DNA of 64,000 nucleotides from an uncultured Alphaproteobacteria bacterium (GTDB lineage Bacteria; Pseudomonadota; Alphaproteobacteria; Methylaequorales; Methylaequoraceae), in assembly GCA_902522465.1 (NCBI GenBank), contig CABYVV010000004.1, forward strand, positions 1-64,000, read 5' to 3'. A program made the translations under genes and the position numbers. The notes below the pieces were generated by a model. That model saw nothing but the letters and a program-made list of their open reading frames with translations. It ran no database searches and had not been told where the DNA came from. Numbering within the stretch: position 1 is the first letter of the stretch; each line of letters opens with the position of its first letter. Below, one piece after another: positions 1-9,731 of the stretch.

Positions 1-2
1 GG

Positions 3-389
3 AAAATAACAGGAAAAAAAGATGTAGATATTGTTTTTGAACATCCTGGTGAATCTACTTTCCCAGTCTCTTGTTACTTAGTTAAAACGGGTGGAATGGT
101 TGTTATTTGCGCTGGAACATCTGGATATAATCTTTCAATGGATGCGAGATATGTTTGGATGAGACAAAAAAGAATTCAAGGAAGTCATTTTGCTAACTTG
201 TATCAGGCTAATCAAGCCAATGAGATGATGATAAATAAGCTAATAGATCCGTTAATGTCCGAATGTTTTGAATGGTCGAAAATTCCTCAGGCACATACTA
301 AAATGATGAATAACAAACATTTACCAGGTAATATGGCGGCATTAGTACAAGCAAAAAGAACTGGAATGAAATCACTTAATGATTTATAA
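3..389 (+). CDS. ccr: crotonyl-CoA carboxylase/reductase, C-terminal part (truncated by window start)
   Basis: Open frame from base 3: KITGKKDVDIVFEHPGESTFPVSCYLVKTGGMVVICAGTSGYNLSMDARYVWMRQKRIQGSHFANLYQANQAN; matches the C-terminus of Ccr-type medium-chain reductases. Confidence 0.85.
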   Translation, partial: KITGKKDVDIVFEHPGESTFPVSCYLVKTGGMVVICAGTSGYNLSMDARYVWMRQKRIQGSHFANLYQANQANEMMINKLIDPLMSECFEWSKIPQAHTKMMNNKHLPGNMAALVQAKRTGMKSLNDL

Positions 390-430
390 ATAAACTTGAA
401 TATTTTTTAAATTAGATTAAATATTTAACA

Positions 431-2116
431 ATGGATAGTTCTGCAAATATAAATTCGGATGTAATTAATTTTAAACAGTTTCTTCTCGCTAATAAAAGCT
501 TGTATGCAGATATTTTGCAAAAACTAGAAACTATTTCGAATAAAGCTAATAATCATCTAAAATCCTTGCTCACAAAAGACAATCGAATAGACAATAATTT
601 ACTTGAGGTTAATCAATTTCAAACTCATGGTTACGCCTGGTTCGAAACTTACAGAATTGGTCTTAGAGAAACACTGAACTGGTTTATCAACTTAAGCGAG
701 TCAGGACAGGCCTCAGAAATTGATGCTTCAATAACCATTTTCGCGTTCTCCGAGTATTTACTTCAAATGAAAAATGGAATTATGATGAGTCAATCTGAAA
801 TCATCAGACCAAATGACCTTGGGATAAACGATGAGGATTTCAAATTTATTGAAGATCCATCGATTGCAGAGTTGTTAGAAACAGGTCTATCTGTGAAGAT
901 AAAAAATGTAATTGTAGACAGTTTGGACAAAGGTATCCACGCATCACTTGGTCTGAATGATGAAACCTTAGATATGATTCAAGACCAATTTAAAAAATTT
1001 ACAGAGGAAGAAATATTGCCACACGCAAACGAGTGGCATCTTAAGGACGATCTTATACCAGACGAAACACTTCAAAAAATGGCAGAGTTAGGAGTATTTA
1101 GCATTGCAATTCCTGAAAATTACGGCGGCTTGGGTATGGGGAAGGTTGCCATGTGTGTTGTCACAGAAGAATTATCTAGAGGCTTTCTTGCAGCAGGTTC
1201 TCTCGGAACTAGAGCTGAAATTGCAGGGGAATTAATTAGATTGGGTGGAACCGAAGAACAAAAACAAAAATATCTTCCTGAAATTGCATCAGGAAACCTT
1301 TTGACAACCGCAGTTTTCACTGAACCAAATACAGGCTCTGACTTAGGTAGTCTTTCTACTAGAGCCGTTTTAAAAGATGAAGATTACATAATTACTGGAA
1401 ATAAAACGTGGATTACACACGGCGCTAGGTCCGATTTAATGACCGTTCTTGCTCGAACAGATTCCGAACAAAAAGGTTACAAGGGTCTTAGCATGTTTTT
1501 AGTAGAAAAACCCAGAGGAACCGATGAAAACCCTTTTCCTATGGACGGTATGACTGGAAGCGAAATTGAGGTGCTAGGATATAGAGGTATGAAAGAGTAC
1601 GAAATTGGTCTAGATGATATTAGAGTTAGTAAAAAACAACTACTAGGAGAAGAAGAAGGTAAAGGATTTAAGCAATTAATGGAAACTTTTGAATCAGCCA
1701 GAATCCAGACAGCTGCAAGAGCGGTAGGAGTAGCACAGAATGCAATCGAACTTGCACTACAATACGCTAAAGATAGAAGCCAATTTGGAAAACAGATAAT
1801 AAAATTTCCAAGAATTTTTTCTAAGCTAGCCTGGATGGCAATGGAAACAACAGTAGCAAGACAACTAACTTTGTTTTCTGCCAGAGAGAAGGACAATGAT
1901 ATCAGATGTGACATTGAGGCTGGAATGGCTAAACTTCTTGCAGCAAGAGTAGCATGGAGTAATGCAGACAGTGCACTTCAAATACATGGAGGAAATGGAT
2001 ACGCATTAGAATACCCAATTAGTCGTGTGCTCTGTGATTCTAGGATTTTAAATATTTTCGAAGGTGCAGCTGAGATACAGGCCCAAATAGTTGTTAAAGG
2101 CCTCCTAACAAGATAA
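431..2116 (+). CDS. mcd: acyl-CoA dehydrogenase family protein, likely (2S)-methylsuccinyl-CoA dehydrogenase
   Basis: 561 aa with an N-terminal extension typical of Mcd; acyl-CoA dehydrogenase motifs (TEPNTGSDLGSL, QIHGGNGYALEYPISRVLCDSRILNIFEGAAEIQ); next to ccr. Confidence 0.85.
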   Translation: MDSSANINSDVINFKQFLLANKSLYADILQKLETISNKANNHLKSLLTKDNRIDNNLLEVNQFQTHGYAWFETYRIGLRETLNWFINLSESGQASEIDASITIFAFSEYLLQMKNGIMMSQSEIIRPNDLGINDEDFKFIEDPSIAELLETGLSVKIKNVIVDSLDKGIHASLGLNDETLDMIQDQFKKFTEEEILPHANEWHLKDDLIPDETLQKMAELGVFSIAIPENYGGLGMGKVAMCVVTEELSRGFLAAGSLGTRAEIAGELIRLGGTEEQKQKYLPEIASGNLLTTAVFTEPNTGSDLGSLSTRAVLKDEDYIITGNKTWITHGARSDLMTVLARTDSEQKGYKGLSMFLVEKPRGTDENPFPMDGMTGSEIEVLGYRGMKEYEIGLDDIRVSKKQLLGEEEGKGFKQLMETFESARIQTAARAVGVAQNAIELALQYAKDRSQFGKQIIKFPRIFSKLAWMAMETTVARQLTLFSAREKDNDIRCDIEAGMAKLLAARVAWSNADSALQIHGGNGYALEYPISRVLCDSRILNIFEGAAEIQAQIVVKGLLTR

Positions 2117-2311
2117 ATGGATTTTATACTGAATTTTATAATCGTAGTTTGTTTAATAACCACATTCATAATCTTACTTATAGGATTGTTTCACACTGCA
2201 AAATCCGGTGAGGAAGAAAATAATAAAATAAATTTGTTTATGAGATATAGAGTTGCTATTCAGTTCGTAACTCTAATAATACTTACAGTAGCTCTATTTA
2301 TTAAATCCTAG
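2117..2311 (+). CDS. small twin-transmembrane protein (HIG1-like)
   Basis: 64 aa, two hydrophobic segments; position upstream of the cobalamin adenosyltransferase is typical of alphaproteobacteria. Confidence 0.65.
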   Translation: MDFILNFIIVVCLITTFIILLIGLFHTAKSGEEENNKINLFMRYRVAIQFVTLIILTVALFIKS

Positions 2312-2320
2312 GTATTAGAC

Positions 2321-2869
2321 TTGGTTAAACTTGATAAAATTTATACTCGAGGAGGGGATAAAGGAAAAACAAGTTTAGGAGACGGCTCTAGGGTAGATAA
2401 GACCAGCCCGAGAATCCAAGCATACGGAGATGTAGACGAAGCAAATTCTTGCATAGGGATAGCAATAACATTTTCATCAAGTAAAATTAAAAAAGTTCTT
2501 TTAGAGGTTCAAAATGACTTATTTGATGTTGGTGCGGATTTATGTTTTCCTGCTGATGCAAAAAAACACGTAACTATTTCGAGTAATAGAATTACTTATT
2601 TGGAAAATCAAATAGACGGTATTAATAAAAATCTTAGTAATTTAAAATCTTTTATTTTACCTGGAGGTACAAAATCCTCATCATTTCTCCACCTTGCCCG
2701 ATCTTTAATAAGAAGGTCTGAAAGATCAATTGTTGAGTTAAATAAAAGTGAACCAGTTAATCCAAATATAATAATTTATATAAATAGACTATCAGATTTT
2801 CTTTTTGTTGCTGCAAGGTTTGAGAATAAAAAAGAAGGTGATATACTTTGGGTTCCAAATAAAAACTAA
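2321..2869 (+). CDS. cob(I)alamin adenosyltransferase, PduO type
   Basis: KIYTRGGDKGKTSLGDGSRVDKTSPRIQAYGDVDEANSCIG, LPGGTKSSSFLHLARSLIRRSERSIVEL; TTG start. Confidence 0.9.
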   Translation: MVKLDKIYTRGGDKGKTSLGDGSRVDKTSPRIQAYGDVDEANSCIGIAITFSSSKIKKVLLEVQNDLFDVGADLCFPADAKKHVTISSNRITYLENQIDGINKNLSNLKSFILPGGTKSSSFLHLARSLIRRSERSIVELNKSEPVNPNIIIYINRLSDFLFVAARFENKKEGDILWVPNKN

Positions 2870-2883
2870 CCTAGGAATTAAGA

Positions 2884-3639
2884 ATGAAAGCATTAGTTTG
2901 TGTAAAAAGGGTTATTGACTACAACGTAAAAATAAGAGTCAAAACAGATAAATCAGGAGTTGAGACTGAAAATGTTAAAATGTCAATGAACCCATTTGAT
3001 GAAATTGCTGTTGAAGAAGCAGTAAGAATGAAAGAAAAAAGCCAAGTTAGTGAGATAATAGTCCTTTCTGTAGGTTCTGATAAGTCACAAGAAACAATAA
3101 GATCAGGTTTAGCAATGGGCGGTGATAGAGGGATTTTAATAAAAACAGAAAATGATCAGGTAGAACCACTAAATGTAGCAAAAATTATCAAGTATATTTG
3201 TGATAAGGAAAAGCCTGATCTTATTATTTTAGGCAAGCAAGCTATCGATGATGATTGCAATCAAACAGGACAAATGTTAGCTACTCTCTTAGGTATCCCC
3301 CAAGCTACTTTTGCTTCAGAATTGAAAAAAAATGAAGATAATACTATTGATGTAACACGAGAAGTTGACGGTGGGTTGGAGACAATAAGAGTTGGCATTC
3401 CTTGTGTTATTACAACTGACTTGAGGCTTAATGAACCAAGATATGCCTCTCTTCCTAATATTATGAAAGCTAAACAGAAAAAAATAGAATTGATTGAAAT
3501 TGATGAACTTGGTATCGATATTAAAAGAAGGTTAGAGATTTTAGAGGTAAATGAACCACCTGAAAGAAAGCCTGGAATAAAGGTAGAAAACGTAGAATCT
3601 CTAGTAGACAAACTTAAAAATGAGGCAAAGGTATTATGA
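2884..3639 (+). CDS. etfB: electron transfer flavoprotein beta subunit
   Basis: [36 protein letters not shown], signature [39 protein letters not shown]. Confidence 0.95.
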   Translation: MKALVCVKRVIDYNVKIRVKTDKSGVETENVKMSMNPFDEIAVEEAVRMKEKSQVSEIIVLSVGSDKSQETIRSGLAMGGDRGILIKTENDQVEPLNVAKIIKYICDKEKPDLIILGKQAIDDDCNQTGQMLATLLGIPQATFASELKKNEDNTIDVTREVDGGLETIRVGIPCVITTDLRLNEPRYASLPNIMKAKQKKIELIEIDELGIDIKRRLEILEVNEPPERKPGIKVENVESLVDKLKNEAKVL

Positions 3640-4571
3640 AAATATTAGTTGTAATAGAACATGACAATAAAAACATAAAGCAACCCAGTTTTTCTACAAT
3701 AACTGCAGCAAATGAAATAGATTCAAATGTAGAAGCCATTATCCTTGGAAAAGATTTAGATAAAACTCTAGACAGTCTCAAGAAATCTAATGGTCTAAAA
3801 AAAATATATGCAGTTGATAGTGAAATATTTGAAAATCCTATAGCTGAAAACTTAAGTTTAACAATATCCAAATTTATAGATGGGAAATCATTTACACATA
3901 TTCTTTCACCTTCAAGTACTTTTGGTAAAAATATGTCGCCAAAATTGTCGGCATTACTAGATGTTCAACAAATTTCGGATATTACAAAAGTAATAAACAA
4001 TGAAACTTTTGAAAGACCCATATATGCTGGAAATGCAATTGCAAAAGTCAAATCTAATGATCCAACTAAAGTTATTACTGTAAGATCTACATGCTTTGAA
4101 CCAGTCAAACTAGATTCAAATGTGGAAATTGAAAAACTTTCTTTAAATGTCGATAAAAATAGTTCTATTAATTTTGTGAAATATGACCAATCAAAATCTG
4201 ACAGACCAGAATTAACGAGTGCTAAGATAATCATATCAGGTGGAAGGGGAATGCAGAATGGAGATAATTTTAAGTTATTAGAAGGGATTGCCGACAAACT
4301 TGGTGCGGCTATGGGAGCAAGTAGGGCAGCAGTTGACGCTGGGTTTGTTCCCAACGATTGGCAAGTTGGTCAAACAGGTAAGATTGTAGCACCCGATTTG
4401 TACATAGCAGTGGGTATTTCTGGTGCAATACAACACATTGCAGGAATTAAAGATTCAAAATACATAGCTTGCATAAACAAGGATGAAGAGGCGCCAATAT
4501 TTAATTTTTCTGATTACGGTTTAGTTGGCGATTTATTTGATGTTTTACCAAAACTTGAAGAAAATTTATAG
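3636..4571 (+). CDS. etfA: electron transfer flavoprotein alpha subunit
   Basis: FAD-binding C-terminal motif [67 protein letters not shown]; 4-bp overlap with etfB. Confidence 0.95.
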   Translation: MKILVVIEHDNKNIKQPSFSTITAANEIDSNVEAIILGKDLDKTLDSLKKSNGLKKIYAVDSEIFENPIAENLSLTISKFIDGKSFTHILSPSSTFGKNMSPKLSALLDVQQISDITKVINNETFERPIYAGNAIAKVKSNDPTKVITVRSTCFEPVKLDSNVEIEKLSLNVDKNSSINFVKYDQSKSDRPELTSAKIIISGGRGMQNGDNFKLLEGIADKLGAAMGASRAAVDAGFVPNDWQVGQTGKIVAPDLYIAVGISGAIQHIAGIKDSKYIACINKDEEAPIFNFSDYGLVGDLFDVLPKLEENL

Positions 4572-5066
4572 AAGGCTATTTAATTCATTAATAACCCTTT
4601 CATCAAGCCAATCTATATAGCCTTTAACTCTCGCAATTTCATTTAAATCTTTGTCAACTATCAGGGTGGTCGGCATTATTTTTACACCAAGTTTCTTTGT
4701 AATTTTAAGTTCATTATCAATGAAGATTAGAAAGTCTTCAAATTTATTTTTTTTTAAAAATTTAGGTATCATTTTTTTTGGGTTTGAATCAACCGAGATA
4801 AAAAAAACTTCAATCGAGTTTATATATTTCTTTCTTAATTTTATTAATTCAGGAATTTCTTTTATACATGGTGTACACCAGGTAGCCCAAAAATTTAGAA
4901 GAAAAATTTTCTTATCTTTGAATTTTTTAAATATATTTATTTGTTTCTCATTTAGAGTGTCAAGTTTAATAATATCGATTTTTTTAGGCGTATTATGTAA
5001 TAATAGTTGATTGTTCTCATACGAATAAGATAAGTTTGAGAATGAAATCAAATCAAGATTTCCCAT
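4566..5066 (-). CDS. TlpA/ResA-like thioredoxin-fold protein, apparently lacking a signal peptide
   Basis: LLNFWATWCTPCIKEIPELIKLRKKY with WCTPC active site, MPTTLIVDKDLNEIARVKGYI; an in-frame stop lies just upstream of the ATG. Confidence 0.75.
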   Translation of the reverse strand: MGNLDLISFSNLSYSYENNQLLLHNTPKKIDIIKLDTLNEKQINIFKKFKDKKIFLLNFWATWCTPCIKEIPELIKLRKKYINSIEVFFISVDSNPKKMIPKFLKKNKFEDFLIFIDNELKITKKLGVKIMPTTLIVDKDLNEIARVKGYIDWLDERVINELNSLL

Positions 5067-5250
5067 AAAAATTTTTCATGGAAAAAATGATGAAGTAATT
5101 GATGCAGAATATTCTATGAAAGCATTTGAGAGATTAAAAAAACTTGGCTTTGATATTGAGGTAAAGTTGCAAGATGGACTCGGACATGGAATTGATGAAA
5201 ATGGTCTAAATTACGGATTAAAATTTATAAAAAGTATAATAAAAGTTTAA
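5029..5250 (+). pseudogene. 3' fragment of an alpha/beta-hydrolase (phospholipase/carboxylesterase family)
   Basis: Manual translation DKFENEIKSRFPIKIFHGKNDEVIDAEYSMKAFERLKKLGFDIEVKLQDGLGHGIDENGLNYGLKFIKSIIKV*; has HGKND and GHG catalytic Asp/His motifs but no N-terminal nucleophile half. Confidence 0.7.
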
Positions 5251-5290
5251 ATTTGTCATATTTTCCCAATATTATACAATAAATAATATT

Positions 5291-5852
5291 ATGGTTTTAT
5301 CATCAAATAATTGTCCGGCATTAGTTCTTAACGCAGACTACCAGCCACTCAGCTATTATCCGTTGTCCACCTGGTCTTGGAAAAATGCTTTGAAGGCTGT
5401 TTTTTTTGGAACGTGTTAATGTTGTTTCTCAATACAACGAGGTGGTAAGGTCTCCATCAGTTACATTAAAATTACCAAGTGTGGTTTCATTAAAAGATTA
5501 CATTCCACTGCCAGAAAAAGCTGCTTTCACAAGATTTAATGTTTTTCTAAGAGATAAGTTTAGATGTCAGTACTGCTTAAAAAGTTTTAAAGTAGAAGAA
5601 CTTACCTTTGATCACGTAACCCCTAAATCTCGAGGAGGAAAAACAACTTGGGAAAACGTGGTAACAGCATGTAGAAAATGTAACACATACAAAGGCAATA
5701 AATCTCTAAAGAAGATAGGAATAAATCTAAAAGAAAGCCCCTACACTCCTAACAATTTCGAACTTAAAGAGATTGGTAGAATGTTTCCTCCAAACTTTTT
5801 ACATCAAAGTTGGAACGACTTTTTATATTGGGATTCAGAATTAGAACCATAA
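5291..5852 (+). pseudogene. HNH endonuclease with a frameshift in a poly-T run (pseudogene, assembly error or slippage)
   Basis: ATG at 5291 gives MVLSSNNCPALVLNADYQPLSYYPLSTWSWKNALKAVF, then TAA at 5417; the +1 frame continues as ERVNVVSQYNEVVRSPS...CQYCLKSFKVEELTFDHVTPKSRGGKTTWENVVTACRKCNTYKGNK. Confidence 0.8.
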
Positions 5853-6383
5853 CTAAATCTTTTTTGAAATTTCAATGGCTATTTTCGTCAAGTTTTTTGT
5901 TAAGGCTTTAAAAAGTCTAGGGTTAGTTTCATTGTTTTCATTATTAGATGTAATAGCAGATTTCTTATGAGTGTCTTCATCAGCTTGAAATTTTTTTATT
6001 TTCTTTAACATTGATCTTTCAATACCCTCTTTCTCTAAAAATTTAATCTGATCCTCATAATGCTCTACTATTACCTCTTCAACAGCCTCTGTACATGCAT
6101 TAACATACTTTTCTCCCATAAAAGAAGTTATAACACCAAGCAAATATCCACCATGATGCCAAATAGGACTCATTAAAGTTGGTCTTGTTCTTTTTTTTAT
6201 CATAGCGTCGTTAAAATATTCATAATGCTCGTATTCCTCTTCAATAATTTTTTTCAACTTAGCCTTGAGAGAATTTTTTCTTGAGAATTTAAGTTGCCCT
6301 GAATATATTCTTTGCGCACCATACTCACCTGCATGATTTACTCTAATGATTTCATCAATTTTTTTCTTAAATTTTTTTTGCAT
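5853..6383 (-). CDS. coq7: demethoxyubiquinone hydroxylase (Coq7)
   Basis: DEIIRVNHAGEYGAQRIYSGQL, EEYEHYEYFNDAMIKKRTRPTLMSPIWHHGGYLLGV; di-iron E/ExxH motifs. Confidence 0.93.
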   Translation of the reverse strand: MQKKFKKKIDEIIRVNHAGEYGAQRIYSGQLKFSRKNSLKAKLKKIIEEEYEHYEYFNDAMIKKRTRPTLMSPIWHHGGYLLGVITSFMGEKYVNACTEAVEEVIVEHYEDQIKFLEKEGIERSMLKKIKKFQADEDTHKKSAITSNNENNETNPRLFKALTKNLTKIAIEISKKI

Positions 6384-6849
6384 TTTTAAGTAATATATTA
6401 GATGTAATAGAAATTAACAATATTGAAATAATCACATTGATATTAGCCAAGGAGAAACCTAATACTGTAAAAGAAATTTCGTCGCATTTTGTAATAGGTA
6501 CTGTTTCCAAAAAATTCCTGAGTTCATCAATATTATCAAATTCATTAATTTTTGAGGTGCAACCACCATCGTAGTTAATTATCTTACGTTCTACTAAACT
6601 GTGAAAGGAAGAAATTAAAAGATTAGTTAGAATACTTAATCCAGCAAGGTAGTAGAAAAAAACTTTTGGTTTAATAATGTAAGAGATTATAGAAAGCATA
6701 ATTAAAATAAAATAGGGAATACGTTGATATAGACATAACTTACAAGGTGGGTAGTTAAAAAAAAGTTCCATAATGTAGGCTGAAATAACAACTAAAATAG
6801 AAATCAAAAAAATGCTTAAAAAATAATTTTTAATAATATAATTGATCAT
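6367..6849 (-). CDS. dsbB: disulfide bond formation protein B
   Basis: Multi-TM; PPCKLCLYQRIPYF CxxC motif and second Cys pair (GGCTSKI...ITKCDE). Confidence 0.85.
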   Translation of the reverse strand: MINYIIKNYFLSIFLISILVVISAYIMELFFNYPPCKLCLYQRIPYFILIMLSIISYIIKPKVFFYYLAGLSILTNLLISSFHSLVERKIINYDGGCTSKINEFDNIDELRNFLETVPITKCDEISFTVLGFSLANINVIISILLISITSNILLKNAKKI

Positions 6850-6915
6850 ATATGTTTAGCTAAAAGTTTAATTACTTATTATTTTATAATATCTTGATTA
6901 ACTTCATTAAATAAA

Positions 6916-7650
6916 TTGTACAATCATATAATGATAAAAAATTTTAAAGAAAAATATATAAAAAGTTTATTTTTCTATCAGATTTATCGGTATTTTAAAT
7001 ATAAATTTAGATTTTTTAAATCTTATGGTGCAACTGGCGAAGACGTACTAATAAATAAAATTTTCAGAAAAAATAATGGTTTTTATGTTGATGTTGGAGC
7101 GTTACATCCAATTAACGGATCATTGACTTACAATCTTTATAAAAGGGGTTGGATCGGAATAAATTTTGATATGTTAGATGAAAATATTAAGTTACTTAAA
7201 TTTTTTAGAAAAAATGACCAATCAATAAATATTGCAATTTCTTCGAGTGTAGGTAAGGTGAATTCATATATATTTCATCCAGGTTCAGGACTAAACACAT
7301 TAGAAAAAAAATGGGCAGACAAGTGGGCTTTAAACCTTAAAAAAGATTACTTTACTAGGAAAGTAGAAAAAACGACACTTACCAAGATCTTAAACAATCT
7401 TAAAGTTGACAATCATTTTGATCTTCTTAATATCGATGTTGAAGGCCATGAATTCGAAGTACTGAGTGGCTTAGATCTTAAAAAATTTAGACCAAAAATA
7501 ATTACTGTCGAGATTCATGTAGAAAAAACAAAAGAAATTTTTTCAACAACTGTTTTTAAGTATTTAACAAAAAATAATTATGAACTTATTTCACATTATT
7601 TTCATACATCATTTTTTAAGGCGAAAGAATTTATCATTACAGATATTTAG
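6916..7650 (+). CDS. FkbM family methyltransferase
   Basis: NNGFYVDVGALHPINGSLTYNLYKRGWIGINFDM, LLNIDVEGHEFEVLSGLDLKKFRPKIITVEI. Confidence 0.85.
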   Translation: MYNHIMIKNFKEKYIKSLFFYQIYRYFKYKFRFFKSYGATGEDVLINKIFRKNNGFYVDVGALHPINGSLTYNLYKRGWIGINFDMLDENIKLLKFFRKNDQSINIAISSSVGKVNSYIFHPGSGLNTLEKKWADKWALNLKKDYFTRKVEKTTLTKILNNLKVDNHFDLLNIDVEGHEFEVLSGLDLKKFRPKIITVEIHVEKTKEIFSTTVFKYLTKNNYELISHYFHTSFFKAKEFIITDI

Positions 7651-7663
7651 AAATAAATTTTAT

Positions 7664-8539
7664 TTATCTTAAATTTTCCCAAATTTTTATGTGCTCTTTA
7701 GCATAATTACTCCAGGTCAATTTGTTGTTAATTTCAATAAATTTTTTCTTTTCTTTAATTATTGTTTCCAATGTGGACTTGAAATTACTTAAGTCTTTTT
7801 TAAGTTTAAAAGTAATAAACTTTTTTAAGTCTTTTTGAAAGCCCTGTGGAATCATAATAGTTTTTACACCGAGCTGTAACGCATCCAAAAAACTCATTGA
7901 ACCCTCATCGTTACCTAAATATATCAAGTAATCTATTTGATTCATGATCTTGATGTATCGCCAACGTAAAAAGTATTTCTGATATTGCACTTCATATCCC
8001 ATTTGCTTTAGGTTGAGTACGTAAGAATTCCAACCTTTTCCGATAATTGAAATTTTTACTAATTCTTTTGGTAATCTTTGGATAGTATTGCAAAAAATTT
8101 TTTGTGACTTTCTTCCATCGTTGTAAAGGTTAGTAAAAAACCCGAAATTAATTTTTTTTACCTTCAAGTCATTATCACTTGGTGGTAAAACAAAAAAAAT
8201 TTTTTTTAAACCTAAAGATTTTGATTTTATGAAATTCATATGATCCTTTGAAAAAGCAATTCCTGCATCCATATATTTTGAAACGCTTCTTACTTTATTA
8301 AATCTAATTTCATCATTTACATGTGTAAGCATTGTAGTGTTGGTAGTATTTAAACAGTAAGAATTTTTGGAATCTTTTTGAAATAAAAAAATTATGTAGT
8401 GATTTACATCGACATTTTTCTTTGGTTTTTTACTAATTGAAACGTCATGTCCTAATTTTCTTAGGTTTAAAGCCAATCTCTTTGCAAACTTTGAAAGAAT
8501 CCAACGATCCTTGTCTAAATTAATAATATTAATTCTCAT
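7664..8539 (-). CDS. putative glycosyltransferase
   Basis: 291 aa; SMSFLDALQLGVKTIMIPQGF and the overall layout suggest a GT-B-like protein; weak recognition. Confidence 0.5.
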   Translation of the reverse strand: MRINIINLDKDRWILSKFAKRLALNLRKLGHDVSISKKPKKNVDVNHYIIFLFQKDSKNSYCLNTTNTTMLTHVNDEIRFNKVRSVSKYMDAGIAFSKDHMNFIKSKSLGLKKIFFVLPPSDNDLKVKKINFGFFTNLYNDGRKSQKIFCNTIQRLPKELVKISIIGKGWNSYVLNLKQMGYEVQYQKYFLRWRYIKIMNQIDYLIYLGNDEGSMSFLDALQLGVKTIMIPQGFQKDLKKFITFKLKKDLSNFKSTLETIIKEKKKFIEINNKLTWSNYAKEHIKIWENLR

Positions 8540-8594
8540 TTTGAAAATTCTTTTGTATAAATGTATTTTGTACCAAAGAATTTAAAACTGAGAA

Positions 8595-9731
8595 ATGATT
8601 GATTTAAAAAAAAAAATAAATGTTTGTGAACCACTCATCACTAAAAATGCAAAAAAATATATCAATGATTGTATAGACACTGAATGGATATCTTCTGCTG
8701 GCAAGTATTTGGAAGACTTTGAAAAAAAATGGGCAAAATATTGTGGTGCAGACGAGGGTATTGCCGTTACCAATGGAACCAGCGCACTTCAAGTAGCATT
8801 CAAAAGCTTAAATCTCCAACCAGGAGATGAAGTAATAATGCCTTCTTTTACAATTATTTCGTGTGCCACTGCAATAATTGAAGCGGGTGGAAAACCAGTA
8901 CTCGTAGACTGTTATCCAGACACCTGGTGTCTTAATATTGAACAAATGAAAGAAAAAATTAACAATAAAACAAAAGCAATTTTGGTAGTTCATATGTTTG
9001 GTCATCCAGCTGAGATGGATCCAATTATAAAAGTCGTAAAACGTCATAAACTTTATTTAATTGAAGACGCAGCTGAAGCTCATGGAGCTACTTACAATAA
9101 TAAAAGAGTTGGTTCTTTTGGTGATCTAGCATGTTTCAGTTTTTATGCAAACAAGTTAATAACTACCGGTGAGGGTGGTATGGTTCTTTCTAATAATAAA
9201 AAATTAACAAAAAAAATACGATCACTTAGAAATTTATCATTTAGATCTGATAGAAGGTTTTATCACACTGAGATTGGATACAACTATAGACTTACAAATA
9301 TGCAAGCTGCAATTGGAATAAGTCAAATTGAAAACTTGAAAAATCATATTAATATAAAGAGAAAAAATACTTTTCTTTACAATAAAATCATTAAAAAAAT
9401 GGATCTTCCCTTGAGGCTTCCATCTGAAAACGAAAATTCTAAAAGTGTTTTTTGGATGTACGGAGTTGTTTTAAAAAATAAGAAACTAAATGCAAAAATA
9501 CTGGCTCAGAAACTAGCAAATAGAGGAATTGAAACGCGACCTCTATTTCTTGGGATGCATCAACAACCAGTGTTAAAAAAAATGAAATTATTTAATAATG
9601 AAAAATTTCCTGTTACAGAAGAACTTTCAAGATTTGGTTTGTATTTACCTTCTGGACTAAAATTAAACAAAAAGAAAATCGATTTTATTTGTAATGCACT
9701 AAAAGATATTTTTCATGAATCAAGAAAATAG
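8595..9731 (+). CDS. DegT/DnrJ/EryC1/StrS family PLP-dependent sugar aminotransferase
   Basis: GIAVTNGTSALQVAFKSLNLQPGDEVIMPSFTIISCATAII, LIEDAAEAHGATYNNKRVGSFGDLACFSFYANKLITTGEGGMV. Confidence 0.95.
   Translation: MIDLKKKINVCEPLITKNAKKYINDCIDTEWISSAGKYLEDFEKKWAKYCGADEGIAVTNGTSALQVAFKSLNLQPGDEVIMPSFTIISCATAIIEAGGKPVLVDCYPDTWCLNIEQMKEKINNKTKAILVVHMFGHPAEMDPIIKVVKRHKLYLIEDAAEAHGATYNNKRVGSFGDLACFSFYANKLITTGEGGMVLSNNKKLTKKIRSLRNLSFRSDRRFYHTEIGYNYRLTNMQAAIGISQIENLKNHINIKRKNTFLYNKIIKKMDLPLRLPSENENSKSVFWMYGVVLKNKKLNAKILAQKLANRGIETRPLFLGMHQQPVLKKMKLFNNEKFPVTEELSRFGLYLPSGLKLNKKKIDFICNALKDIFHESRK

Noticed and set aside
1477-1914. 145-aa minus-strand ORF inside mcd (likewise 3261-3611, 3965-4354, 41960-42406, 39336-39743 and other opposite-strand ORFs)
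   Set aside because: Antisense shadow ORFs within well-supported genes; products are low-complexity and match no family.
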